NCBI GenBank assembly: GCA_027475525.1
Contig: JAMWFC010000073.1
Location: 149,791 to 213,790 of the forward strand
Direction: 5' to 3'
Source: Macrolepiota albuminosa
Taxonomy: Eukaryota; Basidiomycota; Agaricomycetes; Agaricales; Agaricaceae
Length of the DNA stretch: 64,000 nt
This document shows, one piece after another, positions 1 to 10,209 of the stretch; the first letter of the stretch is position 1; the number at the start of each line of letters is the position of its first letter. The position numbers were made by a program, and so were the translations under genes. Below the pieces are notes generated by a model that saw only the letters and a program-made list of their open reading frames with translations, was not told the origin of the DNA and did no database searches.

Positions 1-880
1 TCAAGCCCAAGCCAGCACATCACTAATTATATGGCAATACTAAAAGCTAGTGTATGGTAGGGATTGCAAGGGGTGCGTTATGCTGGACCCTGATTCAACC
101 TCAAGAAACCAGCTTTGTTATGTGTGAAAAAGCAAGCTCTGGTATTTCTATGGTTTTGGTTTTCTGGATCTAACACCTGCAAGTTTTATTCAGGAATTTA
201 CCAACTTCTCTGCCTCACCGATGATGTATTAACATATCACTTCTGTTTCTATGATGATGTTTGAGAAGAAGGATTGTGATATCTTGAAATCTGCTTTCAG
301 ATTTAAAACCTCTATATTTCAGAATAGTTATATTTTGGGAAGTAATACTACACTTCAACTTTATTATTATCATTAAGTCTATCAGTGTAAAATTGAATTG
401 AGTGAACTCTCTAAACTATGAATAACAGTGCAATTCCAGGTTTATTAAAGTGAGTGGCGTGACATGAAGAATAGTTTAGAGTACCAGTCAAAGTTAACCA
501 GGATAAACTCTATCATTTAACTACAAGAAGTATTTAAAGTAAGTAATGTTTGTATGAAACAAATAAGAGATCGACTAATTGAATAGGTCCAATGACCACA
601 CACACTCAAATCATTTACTGGATATGTCGGAGCACACCTTGAAAGGACCTATACGGCCTGTCCTGGCTTCAACATGTGTATGTATAATACAACACAATAT
701 ACTTTACAACGCCACCTATCTGCTAAAACCCTAATAAATATGAGTTTCAATGATATAAAGAAGGGGCGTTTAGACATATATATATTAAAAGGTTTTTTTT
801 TCTTTTTTTTTTTTGTGAATCATAGTTTTTCCAAAAAACAAATAAATGATGTTTTTTTTTTTTTTTTTAAACAAAAATAA
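1..880. other. AT-rich stretch without recognisable gene
   Basis: No convincing coding frame is seen on either strand. The sequence is AT-rich and ends in two poly-T runs at about 790-815 and 850-870, which make the small open frames there meaningless. It lies downstream of the minus-strand DIRS-like pol and may contain that element's terminal repeat, but I could not define one. Confidence 0.6.
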
Positions 881-1921
881 TTAATATGTAGCATTGGCAT
901 GTCTCACAATGTTTGTTTTTTGGCATAATGCCATGGCATGCATGATAATTGGATTTTTCCTAATATAATGTTGGAAAGCTTTGGATGACCAACAGCCTGA
1001 AGCTTGTATAAGATGTGGGGCTACCCCTGCCTCAGCAAGAAAGGTGGTGCCACCAGCCCTTATAGACTGCCCTGATATTAATGTCAGAAAGAGCTTTCTC
1101 AGACGAGTGATAAAAAATGATTGGTTTGGATGCTCCTCTGTGTTTGTCAGCCATAGTTCACGTCTCAAAGGGAATTTTGCAGCATGGTTTCAAAGATAAA
1201 TGACAAACCACTTGTATGGGTCTGTGGAGTGGTCGTTCTTTAGAATAACGACTCTGTTGCCTTTGAAGAGTGTATCCGACTTTTGATCTGGCAACAGGAA
1301 TTCGTAATGACCATTGAAAATTTTAGCTGATAAATATTTAATAACTTTTCGGTCATTTCTGAGGTGTAAGCTATCCAGTTGGCACAGCTCACCCAAGCGG
1401 AGGAGGCCATAGAACCCAGTAAGCATGAGCGTGACAAGGAGGATGCTATCATAGTCTTCAACACTTGTGATGGATTGTATCGCCAGCAGGAGGTGATCAT
1501 GGGACAACAGTAGTTTCCTTTTGATGGGATTTGACTTCATATGGAGACAGCCTGTGAGTGTATTCCTTACTAGGCTCAAATTGCAGATTTCACAAATCTG
1601 TGGATAATAAACTTCAAGTTGGTTGCATATTCCAGCTAGATATGTGCGGACTGATCTCAGTTCGATGTGATGGGACATGTACACAATATAGAAAAATAAG
1701 GTGTCTTGCATCAGCTCAATGTCCATGTCATGCAGTCAGACAAAGTTTAAATAAGAATTCAGTGCAGAACAATAGGAAGAGAAGGTGCTAGCATCAATAA
1801 ACATTCCCAGGGCCAGAGACCGCTTTCTAACAAGCCTCTCCCTTGACCAGGCAACTCTAGCAGGTTGCCTGGGTTTTACAGGAGATGTGATCATTTTTGC
1901 GCTGCCCCCAGCAGCTGTCAA
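881..1921 (-). pseudogene. Tyrosine recombinase of DIRS-like element
   Basis: This is the C-terminal part of the DIRS pol and would integrate the circular DNA copy by strand exchange. One frame runs 1921-881 with two stops, just upstream of 1726 and at about 1190. The first catalytic Arg is in a YGLLRLGEL block. The second Arg is in SIRAGGTT, followed by a WSSKAF..YIRKNP block with the Tyr nucleophile. The position usually read as GRW is GCW here, a C-to-T type change. The upstream segment (1921-1736) contains a basic linker to RNase H. Despite the stops, the catalytic Arg and Tyr motifs are easily recognised. Confidence 0.75.
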
Positions 1922-3288
1922 GGGGGTTGAAAGAGTTCAATGCTGAGTGAAGGAAACAACTTGCATGCATTGTCAAAACATTGTCTTGAAATCAGATTGG
2001 CCACCTGATTGTTCTGGCCTGGAATGAACCTCACTTTTAGTTTGTGGCCTCCTGCTATGATCAGGTCAATGGCATGCTTGAGCAAATGGTTGTATTGGGG
2101 TAAAGCATGCATGCTGCTAAATATAGACACTGTGTTGGAATTGTCCATGTAGATAATGACTTTGAGTGGACGTTGTGACCTGGCAACAGATAGCATGAAG
2201 GCTGATGTAACCATGAGCGCTTCTAAGAAGAAGATGAGATCAATTGGTGCTTCAGGTGGTGTGTAAGCAAAGAAAGCCCTCTGATCATATGGGTGCCAGA
2301 ATCCCAGTCCTGTTAGACAGACATCAGACTTGATAACAATGTTGGCATCTACGTCATACCATGCAGTGGATTAAAGGATTCTGATGCCATTGGACAGTTC
2401 CATGTGCAAAACTGCCCACAGCAGATCAGCCCTGATTGCTTTGTTGGACCAAATACATGCCTGTGGAAAATCCCCTGCGTTATTCAATTTTTGCATAGAT
2501 GTTAGACAGGCATGAAACTAGCAGTGGGAAGACATTAAGTCTCCAATTCACCTACCCTGCCAGCCTCTGCCAGCCTTGTTTTGTAAAATACCTCAACTTG
2601 CCTCTTAGTGACTCTGCAAACTGTTTCATTTTGTTTATCAAGTCTGTCTTTGCATCTATAGGTAGTGTCATCATCATATCATTGGGGTCAATGGAGATTC
2701 CTATGATCACTAGAGGCACTCCAAAAACTTGTTTTTTAGCTTTGTATGGTACTCCCAGTTCGTCCCACAGCTCCAACAGCTTGCACTGATCAGATGGCAT
2801 CTGTACTTCATATGGGGCGTAGTAACTGAAGTCTTTTTCATCAGTGATTCCAAAGGTGTCATCATTAAAGACCAAGGGTCGGCTCACTCCTCTCACGTTT
2901 TAGCTATCCACATAATCAAACTGTTGACAGCTCCCCAGCAATATAGAGAAGCTCTTCCCCCAAAGCAATTACATCTGTCAACATGATGCTCACCATTGAT
3001 TGTTACTATTTGTTTCAACTGCCAGAGTTTACTCATGGAAACTAACCAATAAGCTTCTGCTACATCAGACTTCCACAATGCAAGTTGGCAAGTCAAACAC
3101 TCTCTTATATTCAGCAACAAGCAATCAAGGTGGTTAAGGTTGTCGAGAGGAAACTCTGCTATATTTTGATATGGGACCATTGAATTCAGGGAGTAGGTTC
3201 CTGCTGTGAGATCAGTGACCAACCAAAAGTCTGAAGAGTGGAGTTTAGGAACTGCATATATTGGTGAACTGGTCATCAAAGGATACAA
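1922..3288 (-). pseudogene. Reverse transcriptase and RNase H of DIRS-like element
   Basis: The RT fingers and palm are spread over two frames, with a shift near 2893. The upstream block (3288-2893) has the YAVPKLHSSDFWLVTDL motif. The downstream block (2896-2552) carries the active-site equivalent FNDDTFG, with both aspartates kept, and a thumb ending in KQGWQRLAG. A stop follows at about 2550 and a second frame change lies near 2500. The RNase H-like segment (2214-1922) shows IIYMDNS and FIPGQNNQVANLISR. The order RT, RNase H, recombinase is typical of DIRS elements. It is a pseudogene. Confidence 0.75.
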
Positions 3289-3299
3289 GTGTTTGCCAA

Positions 3300-5627
3300 A
3301 AGAGCGGGAAAATTGACTCTTTCAAACTTCTACATCACACTGGGCTCTCAAAAAATTTGCCTCCGCAGTATTTTCAGGAGTTTGAGTCAACATGTCACAG
3401 ATGGACGGATATGAGTCTGGATGGGTGTCTGCAAACAGCCAGAATTCTTCTCTAAAGCCCTTTAACACTGATTGGATGAAGGCTGGGTTTGGGTGTTCTC
3501 TGAGTAGATTTTTGAAGACATTAACATTGATTGGTGTGACTATCTCGAATAACTTGGGGTGTTCCTCAAGCATTTGAAGAGACCTTGCATTACCACACTC
3601 ATTTGCTAGTGGGTCAGATAGCAGAGATGCAGTTTCAGACCATCATGCTGTGGTCATTGACAGGTCATAGTCACCTTCACAGTAATGGAAACATAAGTAT
3701 TTTGGTCTCAAGTCCTTTAAAGTCTCAATTTTTACACATTTCAGGACAGTCATATTTGGGATGGGGTCCACCACAGCCTCTGCATTGGTGAGCCCAATAG
3801 CAGAAGGTTGCATCAAACAGACAACCCCTTTGACTGTTATATCGTTGACACACTGTTCTCTTTGTGGCTGAGCTTGACCTGGATTTCCCTGTGCCTGAAA
3901 AGCTTGATTTTCGAGTTCCATAGTTGATACCATCCATGTTGAGTGTGGAGTCTCAGAGATCAATAAATTTGTGTTGGTCAGTGAGTAACATGCGTGTTCT
4001 GCCTCCCACTCTAGTCCTGACTGCTTTATCATAGATGATGACTTTTGGATGCACACATTCATGTTTGGCTGTGAACAAGTTGAGGATTTGGCTGACATAG
4101 CTCTGGAACTCTGAGTCTCTGTCTGGGAAGGTGAAATGGAGGGCTTTGCCATATATATTCGCTGTGATCAGCCATTGTCCGCTAGTTTGGACTTTTTGAC
4201 TTGGAGCACTGACTCCAAACACAATCTTGTGCTGTCCAAGATGGCCTCAATTCTCCTGAGGACCTCCAAGATGTCCGATAGAGCTATATATTGTGTCGAA
4301 GCATACGGCCTCTCCTTGCAGGATCTTGTCCCATTCTGATGGTGGGAAATTGGAGGGGGCTGTTTGCGAAGTGAGTATGCTCCTTTTGGCTTCACTGGTG
4401 TTGAGCATGTATTGTCTAAGTAGCTTTTTGTTTCTTCCACAAAGCAGGTCTCCATGCTCTCTAGCGAGTCACTCTCGCTCGAACCAGGGGAAGTCTTTTT
4501 TGTCATGTCTTTTTTGTTTCTTGTCAGGCTCATCATTCTCAACAGAAGACTTGGAACTGTCACTGTCATCACTCAGGGTTCCTCTAGCTTGATGTTTAGA
4601 GGTGCCATGCTGCATGGATCTTGTGTACTCTTTGGCAATCCTATCAACAGTTTGGAGGGATAGAGGTTGGTTTGGCGGCGTTTCTTGCAAAGACTGAATT
4701 CTGTTACAGGGTTGAGTGGAGTCTCCAACTTGTTCTCCAGATCTGGACATGCTGGCTGGACCTCCATCTCCTCCTGCATCTGCAATCTTTTCTCCAAAGC
4801 AGGAGTCAGTGATGTGTCCCTTTTGGCATTTTGCTCTTTGTTGCTGCGCCTTTGCTTTCTTTTTGATTTCGTCAAGCAGGGAGAGATAGTGTCAGGGGAC
4901 TCCTCATTTCTTCCTTTTCTTACTCCTTATTCCTTCACTCTCCCTTCATTCATTCTTTTATTTCTTCTGACATTATTTCATTTTACTGTTTCTATTCTTT
5001 CAACACTATCTGTTAGTACTACTCTCAGCCCTTGAGGTGCTCTGGTTCTTTAGCTACCATTCAGACAAGTGTGGGCTCTTCAGCACTGCTTCCAGAATGC
5101 TTATATAAGCCAGAGCTTGCCTTTCTGACTTCCAAAGTCCAGAGTTTTCCTGCCTTGTTTGCACAGTTGTTTGGTTAGTCAATTTTCGAGTTTTTAAGGT
5201 TTTGTTGTACTGTACAGTTGTTTCCCATGCTTCAGAAGCCCCAGAAGCATCCAACCTGGCACAGGGAATCCTAGACTTGTTCTCTTTGGATCTCCCTCTG
5301 CCAGATGTGTGACTGAGCCACAGCCTCTAGAGGTTGCCCTTACAGATAGTTGCTGATCATATCCTGGCAGGCGTCAGCCAACACTGCAGATTTGTTGACA
5401 GTGTTAACAATGGATGTGATTGTAACAGGTTGGGATTTGCTGCCCCTTCTAAAAGCTTTGACGTGCTCTTTGAGTCTTTTGATAATGGTTTGCTCTGTGG
5501 CATGTGGTTGCTCAGAGGAGACTCATACTGGTTCAGAGATGTCATTGCTTGAGGTAGGATGGTAGATGTTCTGGCATTCCAGGGTTGACCTGGTTGATTT
5601 GGTGGATTGGGGGGTATTAGTATTCAT
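3300..5627 (-). pseudogene. Gag-like zinc-finger protein of DIRS-like element, interrupted by LTR-A
   Basis: Minus-strand fragments in several frames. The 5' part (5627-5345) lies upstream of the inserted LTR. After the LTR the frame resumes at 4889 with a basic, coiled-coil-like region (TKSKRKQRRSNKEQ). A Cys/His cluster at about 3840-3730 reads CQRYNSQRGC, then FCYWAH, then CRGCGGPHPKYDC; it resembles the combined CCCH and CCHC fingers of fungal DIRS gag proteins. The start ATG at 5627 is tentative. Frames change at about 4470 and 4150. It would package element RNA; here it is broken. Confidence 0.6.
4890..5344 (+). mobile_element. Solo LTR, family LTR-A, copy 1
   Basis: It starts TGTCAGGGGAC and ends CCCTTACA, giving TG...CA ends. 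It is flanked by the exact 5-base duplication GATAG (4885-4889 and 5345-5349). It has an internal TATA-type motif (gcttatataagcc, about 5100). At 455 bases it is shorter than most copies because it holds only one of the two internal direct repeats. It is inserted in the DIRS gag. No internal region of the parent element is present. Confidence 0.9.
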
Positions 5628-6881
5628 TCAATTTTTATATTGAGGTAATGATGGCAAAGCCTTATATTAGCAACAAAATGGCAACACAAATATCTCAACC
5701 TGCACTCAGGTCATCTTAATGATCCTCCCTTCAGATAGAACAACTTACCTAGAGAGTGGTTGTTGAGGTGAGACTTCCTTGAGGATATGTCTCACTTGCA
5801 CCTGCTCTCTAGGTGGTCCGCATGACACCTAGTACTCATGCAGTGCTCTTATTGGTCACATGAAAACTTCACATTTTAATTGCCAAAAATTAAGTCAATT
5901 TTAGCAGCTGACATGGAGGAAGTAGAGGATTGGTGAGGACATGTGGTGTAACAGCAACACCATACAAGTCCAATCCCTTGAGTGGCCCTCTGCTGATGTA
6001 ATGCAGCAGGAGGATCTGAGTTCAAAGCGTGTTCCACACCACCTATGCACCTTCTCAATCCATCCATGGGGTGCCTGGAGGTCAGCCATGCAGGGGGGGT
6101 TTAGTGGGTATTATAGGCCAAAAAGTCTATTGAGTCCACACTGTCTCTCAGACAAGAATCTGGGATTTGTGCATAAAGGCATTCCTACTCTGATAACATG
6201 AAGGCTAATTTCTTCATAAAGTGCAGAGAATTCTGCTATTCCTGGCCTGTAGAGGCTGACTGTTGAAGCGCTGTCTATGGTGTCCACAGTAATACTACTA
6301 AAAAAAAAAAAGTAGAGGACTGGCAAGAATAATTTTAAGTAAATGAAATAACTTGTGGCAGTGTCCACACCTAGACCATGGCAGTGCTTGAGGCTGGACA
6401 TGCACCATCACAAACAGCCCCAGAACTATTAGTATTATTCTAACCAAGTACTACAGTAGGCTTGGAACAAATGTAAGATTAAGGGGTTCAATCTTAATGA
6501 TGATACCAACAACATGGATAAATCTCTCAGTCACATTGTCAAAGATGAATGCTTACATGCTGGTGCAGCTGAAAAGAACATCTGGAAATACAAAGATGAT
6601 GTGAAAATGTTGTGATGTATAAAAATAATTATGAATTATGTTGCTCAGAGCAAGAAACGTTGTTCATATCCAAATGAGGCCAAGCTGGAATATCTACTAC
6701 TAGCACCCAATTCTAGTGATTAAACTATGGTTTTGACAAAAACATTCAAATAGAATTCAAATGCGCATTGTTTCCTGCATGCAGTGGTTTAAAGGCAGCT
6801 TATGAAGTCTGACAATCCCAATTTCTGAACCAGGGTCATTAGGTCATTAGATGGATAATTGAAACCTGTGGAAGTAAATAC
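5628..6881. other. Non-coding stretch with a possible SINE-like copy
   Basis: No gene is supported. At 5943-5955 (tgtggtgtaacag) there is a tRNA A-box-like motif also found in the two SINE-like copies at 16.6 and 18.6 kb. A degenerate B-box-like motif (gagttcaaagc) follows at about 6020, and a poly-A run at 6300-6312 could be the tail. The spacing is long and the B box is poor, so the SINE call is tentative. The remainder to 6881 shows nothing recognisable. Confidence 0.35.
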
Positions 6882-7177
6882 TGTTAGAACTGACAGTCCG
6901 TAAGTCAATCTATCCTCAGTACAATATAAGTATATTGTCTGTACTACCTGACAGTCCGTAAGTCAATCTATCTGTACAGGTAGTGTATTAGTAAATAATC
7001 GTGGTTCATTGGATTAGTGAGACTCACCCTCAGTACAATATAAGTATATTGTCTGAGGATGCGTTACAAAGTGTCGTCTGTATATAAACAGTAGTAGTCA
7101 GGGGTGATGGTGAACGGAATAAGGATGATGGTGTTGATGGTGAACAATGTATGATCGCCGGTTGCTGAGTGCTAACA
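6882..7177. mobile_element. Solo LTR, Copia-like
   Basis: A 296-base element begins TGTTAGAACTGAC and ends GAGTGCTAACA. It is flanked by exact 5-base copies of AATAC (6877-6881 and 7178-7182). A TATA-like motif (tatataaac) lies near 7080. It contains two internal duplications, gacagtccgtaagtcaatc at about 6892 and 6950, and a cctcagtacaatataag block at about 6914 and 7027. The TGTTAG start and a ctcagt-acaa-aagt block resemble the Copia LTR at 34.6 and 51.1 kb, so the two are probably related. Confidence 0.85.
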
Positions 7178-7182
7178 AATAC

Positions 7183-7814
7183 ATGTAAATCAGTTTTATC
7201 TTTCTTTTTGCTCTTCTAATTAAAGTTCAGGATGATGAGCAATAGAACCTTAAAAGAAAGGATATAAAGTATTTTCAACACAAGTACTAGGGCAGTTACA
7301 CCTATCTCTATTGTGTAGGATAAAAGACCTATCAAGTGATAATATGTGCCCATTGAATAATGGCAATATGCTGAATCTTTTGAGGAGTATCTCAGCCCTG
7401 ATATTCAGGCCTTGCTCTCTACAGAAGGCAACTGAGGAACTAGAAATCATAATGCATTGATGATGAAGTCAGTGGTATGATAGCTTTTGCCCTCTCCAAG
7501 GTTTTGTATCTGCTTTAAGATATGATTTTTTCTGTGGTGGCTATTGTCTGCAATCCAATATTGTGTTCTGTCATGCCTGTACTAGGCAGGACATAGAAAG
7601 ACTTGCAATTACTTAACAAAATATATCTCTTTGGCAGAGGCTGCTGGATCTATGGGTTGACTGAACATTCAATATATCTGGCAAGAAAAGAATGTCAGTC
7701 AAATCAAGTCTTGATTGATTTCAATCTCATGGACTGAGTGGGTGCAGAGAATGTGTTGAAACAAATGCAACCATAGCTACATTCTAGTGTAGGTAGATAT
7801 CAAATATTAACATA
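7183..7814. other. AT-rich intergenic DNA
   Basis: No gene, terminal repeat or tandem structure could be supported. The small minus-strand frame at 7250-7450 shows no recognisable motif and is probably chance. Confidence 0.5.
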
Positions 7815-8200
7815 GTAATGATATGGATTACATGACGTTAAAAAGTGAAGATATTCTTCCCATGCATATCTGCTTACATGAGTAACTGTACAGATGAATG
7901 GTATGTATCACATGATGGTAAAAAGCAAAGACATTATACTCATGCATACCCAATCTACTGCTTACCAAGCAACTATACAGACAAATGATATGTATCACAT
8001 GACAGTAAAAATCAAAGACATCATTTCCATGCATATCAGCTTACATGAGTAACTGTACAGATGAACAGTATGTATCACATAATGATAAAAAGCCAAGATA
8101 TTATTCCCATGCTTATCCAACAGAACTAATGGCAACAAGAACAAATAGAATCATATAATGGCAAAAAATGAAGATGTTTTTCCCACACATAGTCCACTGC
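7815..8200. repeat. Minisatellite, unit about 85 bases, about 4 diverged copies
   Basis: A block containing tatgtatcacat and then aaaa-caaagacatta, catgcatat and gcttac.gag.aactgtacag recurs at roughly 80-90 base steps (for example tatgtatcacat near 7899, 7989 and 8070). Units differ by several substitutions, so this is an old tandem array. Chance open frames inside it are not genes. Confidence 0.75.
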
Positions 8201-8216
8201 ACAGAAAAAACTCAAT

Positions 8217-8583
8217 CACTGGGTGCAGGGAATGATATTCCTTGGCAAAATAATGTAAAAACACTGTAAAAATAATCCAATTAATTTTAGAATTTTATTT
8301 GAATATTTTTGGCAAAATTATTGAAAAAGTATTTTAACTGAACTCAAAAGAATTAGAGAACAAATTGCCACAGGATGCTTGCTCTGATTCTTAGGGTTCA
8401 AAAATGACTGATATAGTCCTCTCCAATGCATTTGAGAGAATCAGACCAAATTCAAAATTTGGCTACAATATTTTTTCTATAGTTTTAACAGAAATATTAA
8501 AATAAAATTCTAAAATTAATTGGATTATTTTTACTGTGTTTTTACATTGTTTTGTCAAAGAAAATCATTCCCTGCACCCAGTG
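8217..8583. mobile_element. MITE-like element with long terminal inverted repeats, copy 1
   Basis: The left end begins CACTGGGTGCAGGGAATG and the right end is its reverse complement. Similarity extends inward for about 85 bases, with only a few differences (for example gatattccttgg against gattttctttg). Both ends abut AAT, a possible 3-base target duplication. There is no coding capacity. A second copy lies at about 27540-27855. The superfamily is not clear from the ends. Confidence 0.8.
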
Positions 8584-10209
8584 AATCTATTCTAGGTCTT
8601 GAAATGCACCATGCTAGTTAGGTGATTGATTATTGCCATCAGAGAGTTGTATGGCACCTCAATCCTTGGAGTCAGGCAATTTTAAGGGCAACTTCCAAAG
8701 GTTGCAGCTAATCACACAACTAGCATAGAGAAATTCAAAGTCTAGTAGAGAGGCTACCATACAATGAGGAGAATAACCAACACCTTGCAGAAGGAAATCC
8801 AAAGAGAACAAGTCTAATGATTCCTCTGCCATGGTGCAGCATATCAGCACAGTAGTGATGTCATGGGGATGACTAGACAGTACTTCAAACTTACTCCAAA
8901 ATGAGTCAGAGGGGTTCTAGAAGCCTCTAGGAGTGCTGGAAAGTGCTGAGGAAGTTGCTGATGCATCTGGAAAGTGCCAAAGGAGTGCCAGAAAAGAAAG
9001 TCCCCTGACACTTACCTGGCAGAGAGGAATACATCAAACCAATGTCACAAGTAAATCAGTCAATTATCAGCTCCTTACAGCAGGTCGTTAGGACCATGAA
9101 ATATATGTATCTGACTCAAGTGTCAAATATAAAACCCTGTCAGGGTTGTGTATGGTGGAGTGATTCTATCAACTAAGATGACAGAAACTTCTGTTGAGCA
9201 GGCACAAGCTTAACAGAGTCATGTTAAAATGGTGGCATGCAAACTGCTGAAGTTGAGTTGTGAGTGGAAGTGCGTGCATGAGTACAGTTTGCAGAAGTCT
9301 GTTGAAGGTAGAGAACTTGAGAGTGATATACTGCTGAGGTGTGGAGACATAAATAGGAACCAGCCAATGTGCTAAGAACTCAAAGGGGTGGTGATCTGAG
9401 TGTGGGTACCAGCTGGTTCTATGCAGAGCCGGTCCGGATACCAGCAACGGAAAGGTAAAGGAGAGCGCAGTGATAAATGTAAAACCGACGGGAAGGATAT
9501 CAACAGCAGATATGTGGGGCCCTTAGGGGTGAAGATAGTATGAACTCTGACAAAGTCAAACTGTGTTAAGATCTCGACACCGTAGGTGCGCTTGGACCAC
9601 CACCCTTTCACATCAATCGCATCCCTATTACAATTACAACACTATGGCCACCATTCTTTCATATCACATCTAGATCACACTTCCTTTGTACCACACTTCA
9701 TTGTCATGGACCACATATATTGAGCTACGATACATAATGCACCCTCAGTCATTTATCTACAGACTGAGGACTATCAGACTAACGAATAGTCTGTATTATT
9801 TAGGTGTCAAGGATCAGATTATAACAAACTGTAGTAGAGTGGCTACGGGGCATAACTGACATCGACTGAAAAGTAGCCTCTCCTGGTAATATTGTAGGGC
9901 CGTTGAGATATACGCTCCCATGTACTCTGGGCTTGAAATAGAGCCCGAAAGGGAACTACAACAACAATTGGAGAAGGTTAGGTTCGAACGGCAGGCATGT
10001 CAGTCAGCATATCCTTCATCCGAATGAACTTGATACATATGGTTCCATGTTGAATTATGTAAGGGTGTGGTTGGAATAATGGTGAGCAATTAACTCATTA
10101 CGCTTTGTCAAGTCAGAAATTGATTTTCCTTCCATTGTAGAACTATTTCCGTCAAAAATAAACACTGTTGAGTGGTTCCTTGTCTGGTTAGACTGATGAG
10201 GTTAAATTA
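8584..10209. other. Intergenic DNA with a diverged LTR-A-like fragment
   Basis: The part at about 8750-9010 holds two LTR-A hallmarks in minus orientation: a segment like the internal gatccaaagagaacaagtct block (8795-8815) and a terminal agtcccctgaca at 8999-9010. The intervening sequence is different, so this is either a very diverged LTR-A copy or a sister family; no target duplication was found. From 9010 to 10209 no gene or repeat is evident. CpG becomes more frequent after about 9400, where the DNA looks less decayed. Confidence 0.4.

Larger units (their letters stand above)
881..5627 (-). mobile_element. DIRS-like tyrosine-recombinase retrotransposon, decayed and split by a solo LTR
   Basis: On the minus strand the order is gag-like zinc-finger protein (5627-3700), reverse transcriptase and RNase H (about 3300-1920), and tyrosine recombinase (about 1920-881). 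That order without a DDE integrase is diagnostic of DIRS-type elements. The coding frames carry several stops and frameshifts, so the element is inactive. A solo LTR-A (4890-5344) is inserted in gag with target duplication GATAG. Terminal repeats and internal complementary regions were not resolved, so the outer limits are those of the coding part only. Confidence 0.8.

Noticed and set aside
674..880. Small plus-strand frame with Phe runs
   Set aside because: Created by poly-T tracts.
4890..5344. LTR-A as a DNA-transposon MITE because its ends are imperfect inverted repeats
   Set aside because: Only about ten bases are inverted, the ends are TG..CA-like, target duplications are 5 bases and a TATA motif is internal, all better explained by an LTR.
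7815..8200. CRISPR-like array
   Set aside because: Units are about 85 bases and diverge along their whole length, with no constant repeat and variable spacer pattern; the genome is eukaryotic.
9981..9995. B-box-like ggttcgaac
   Set aside because: No A box or tRNA-like fold at the expected distance.
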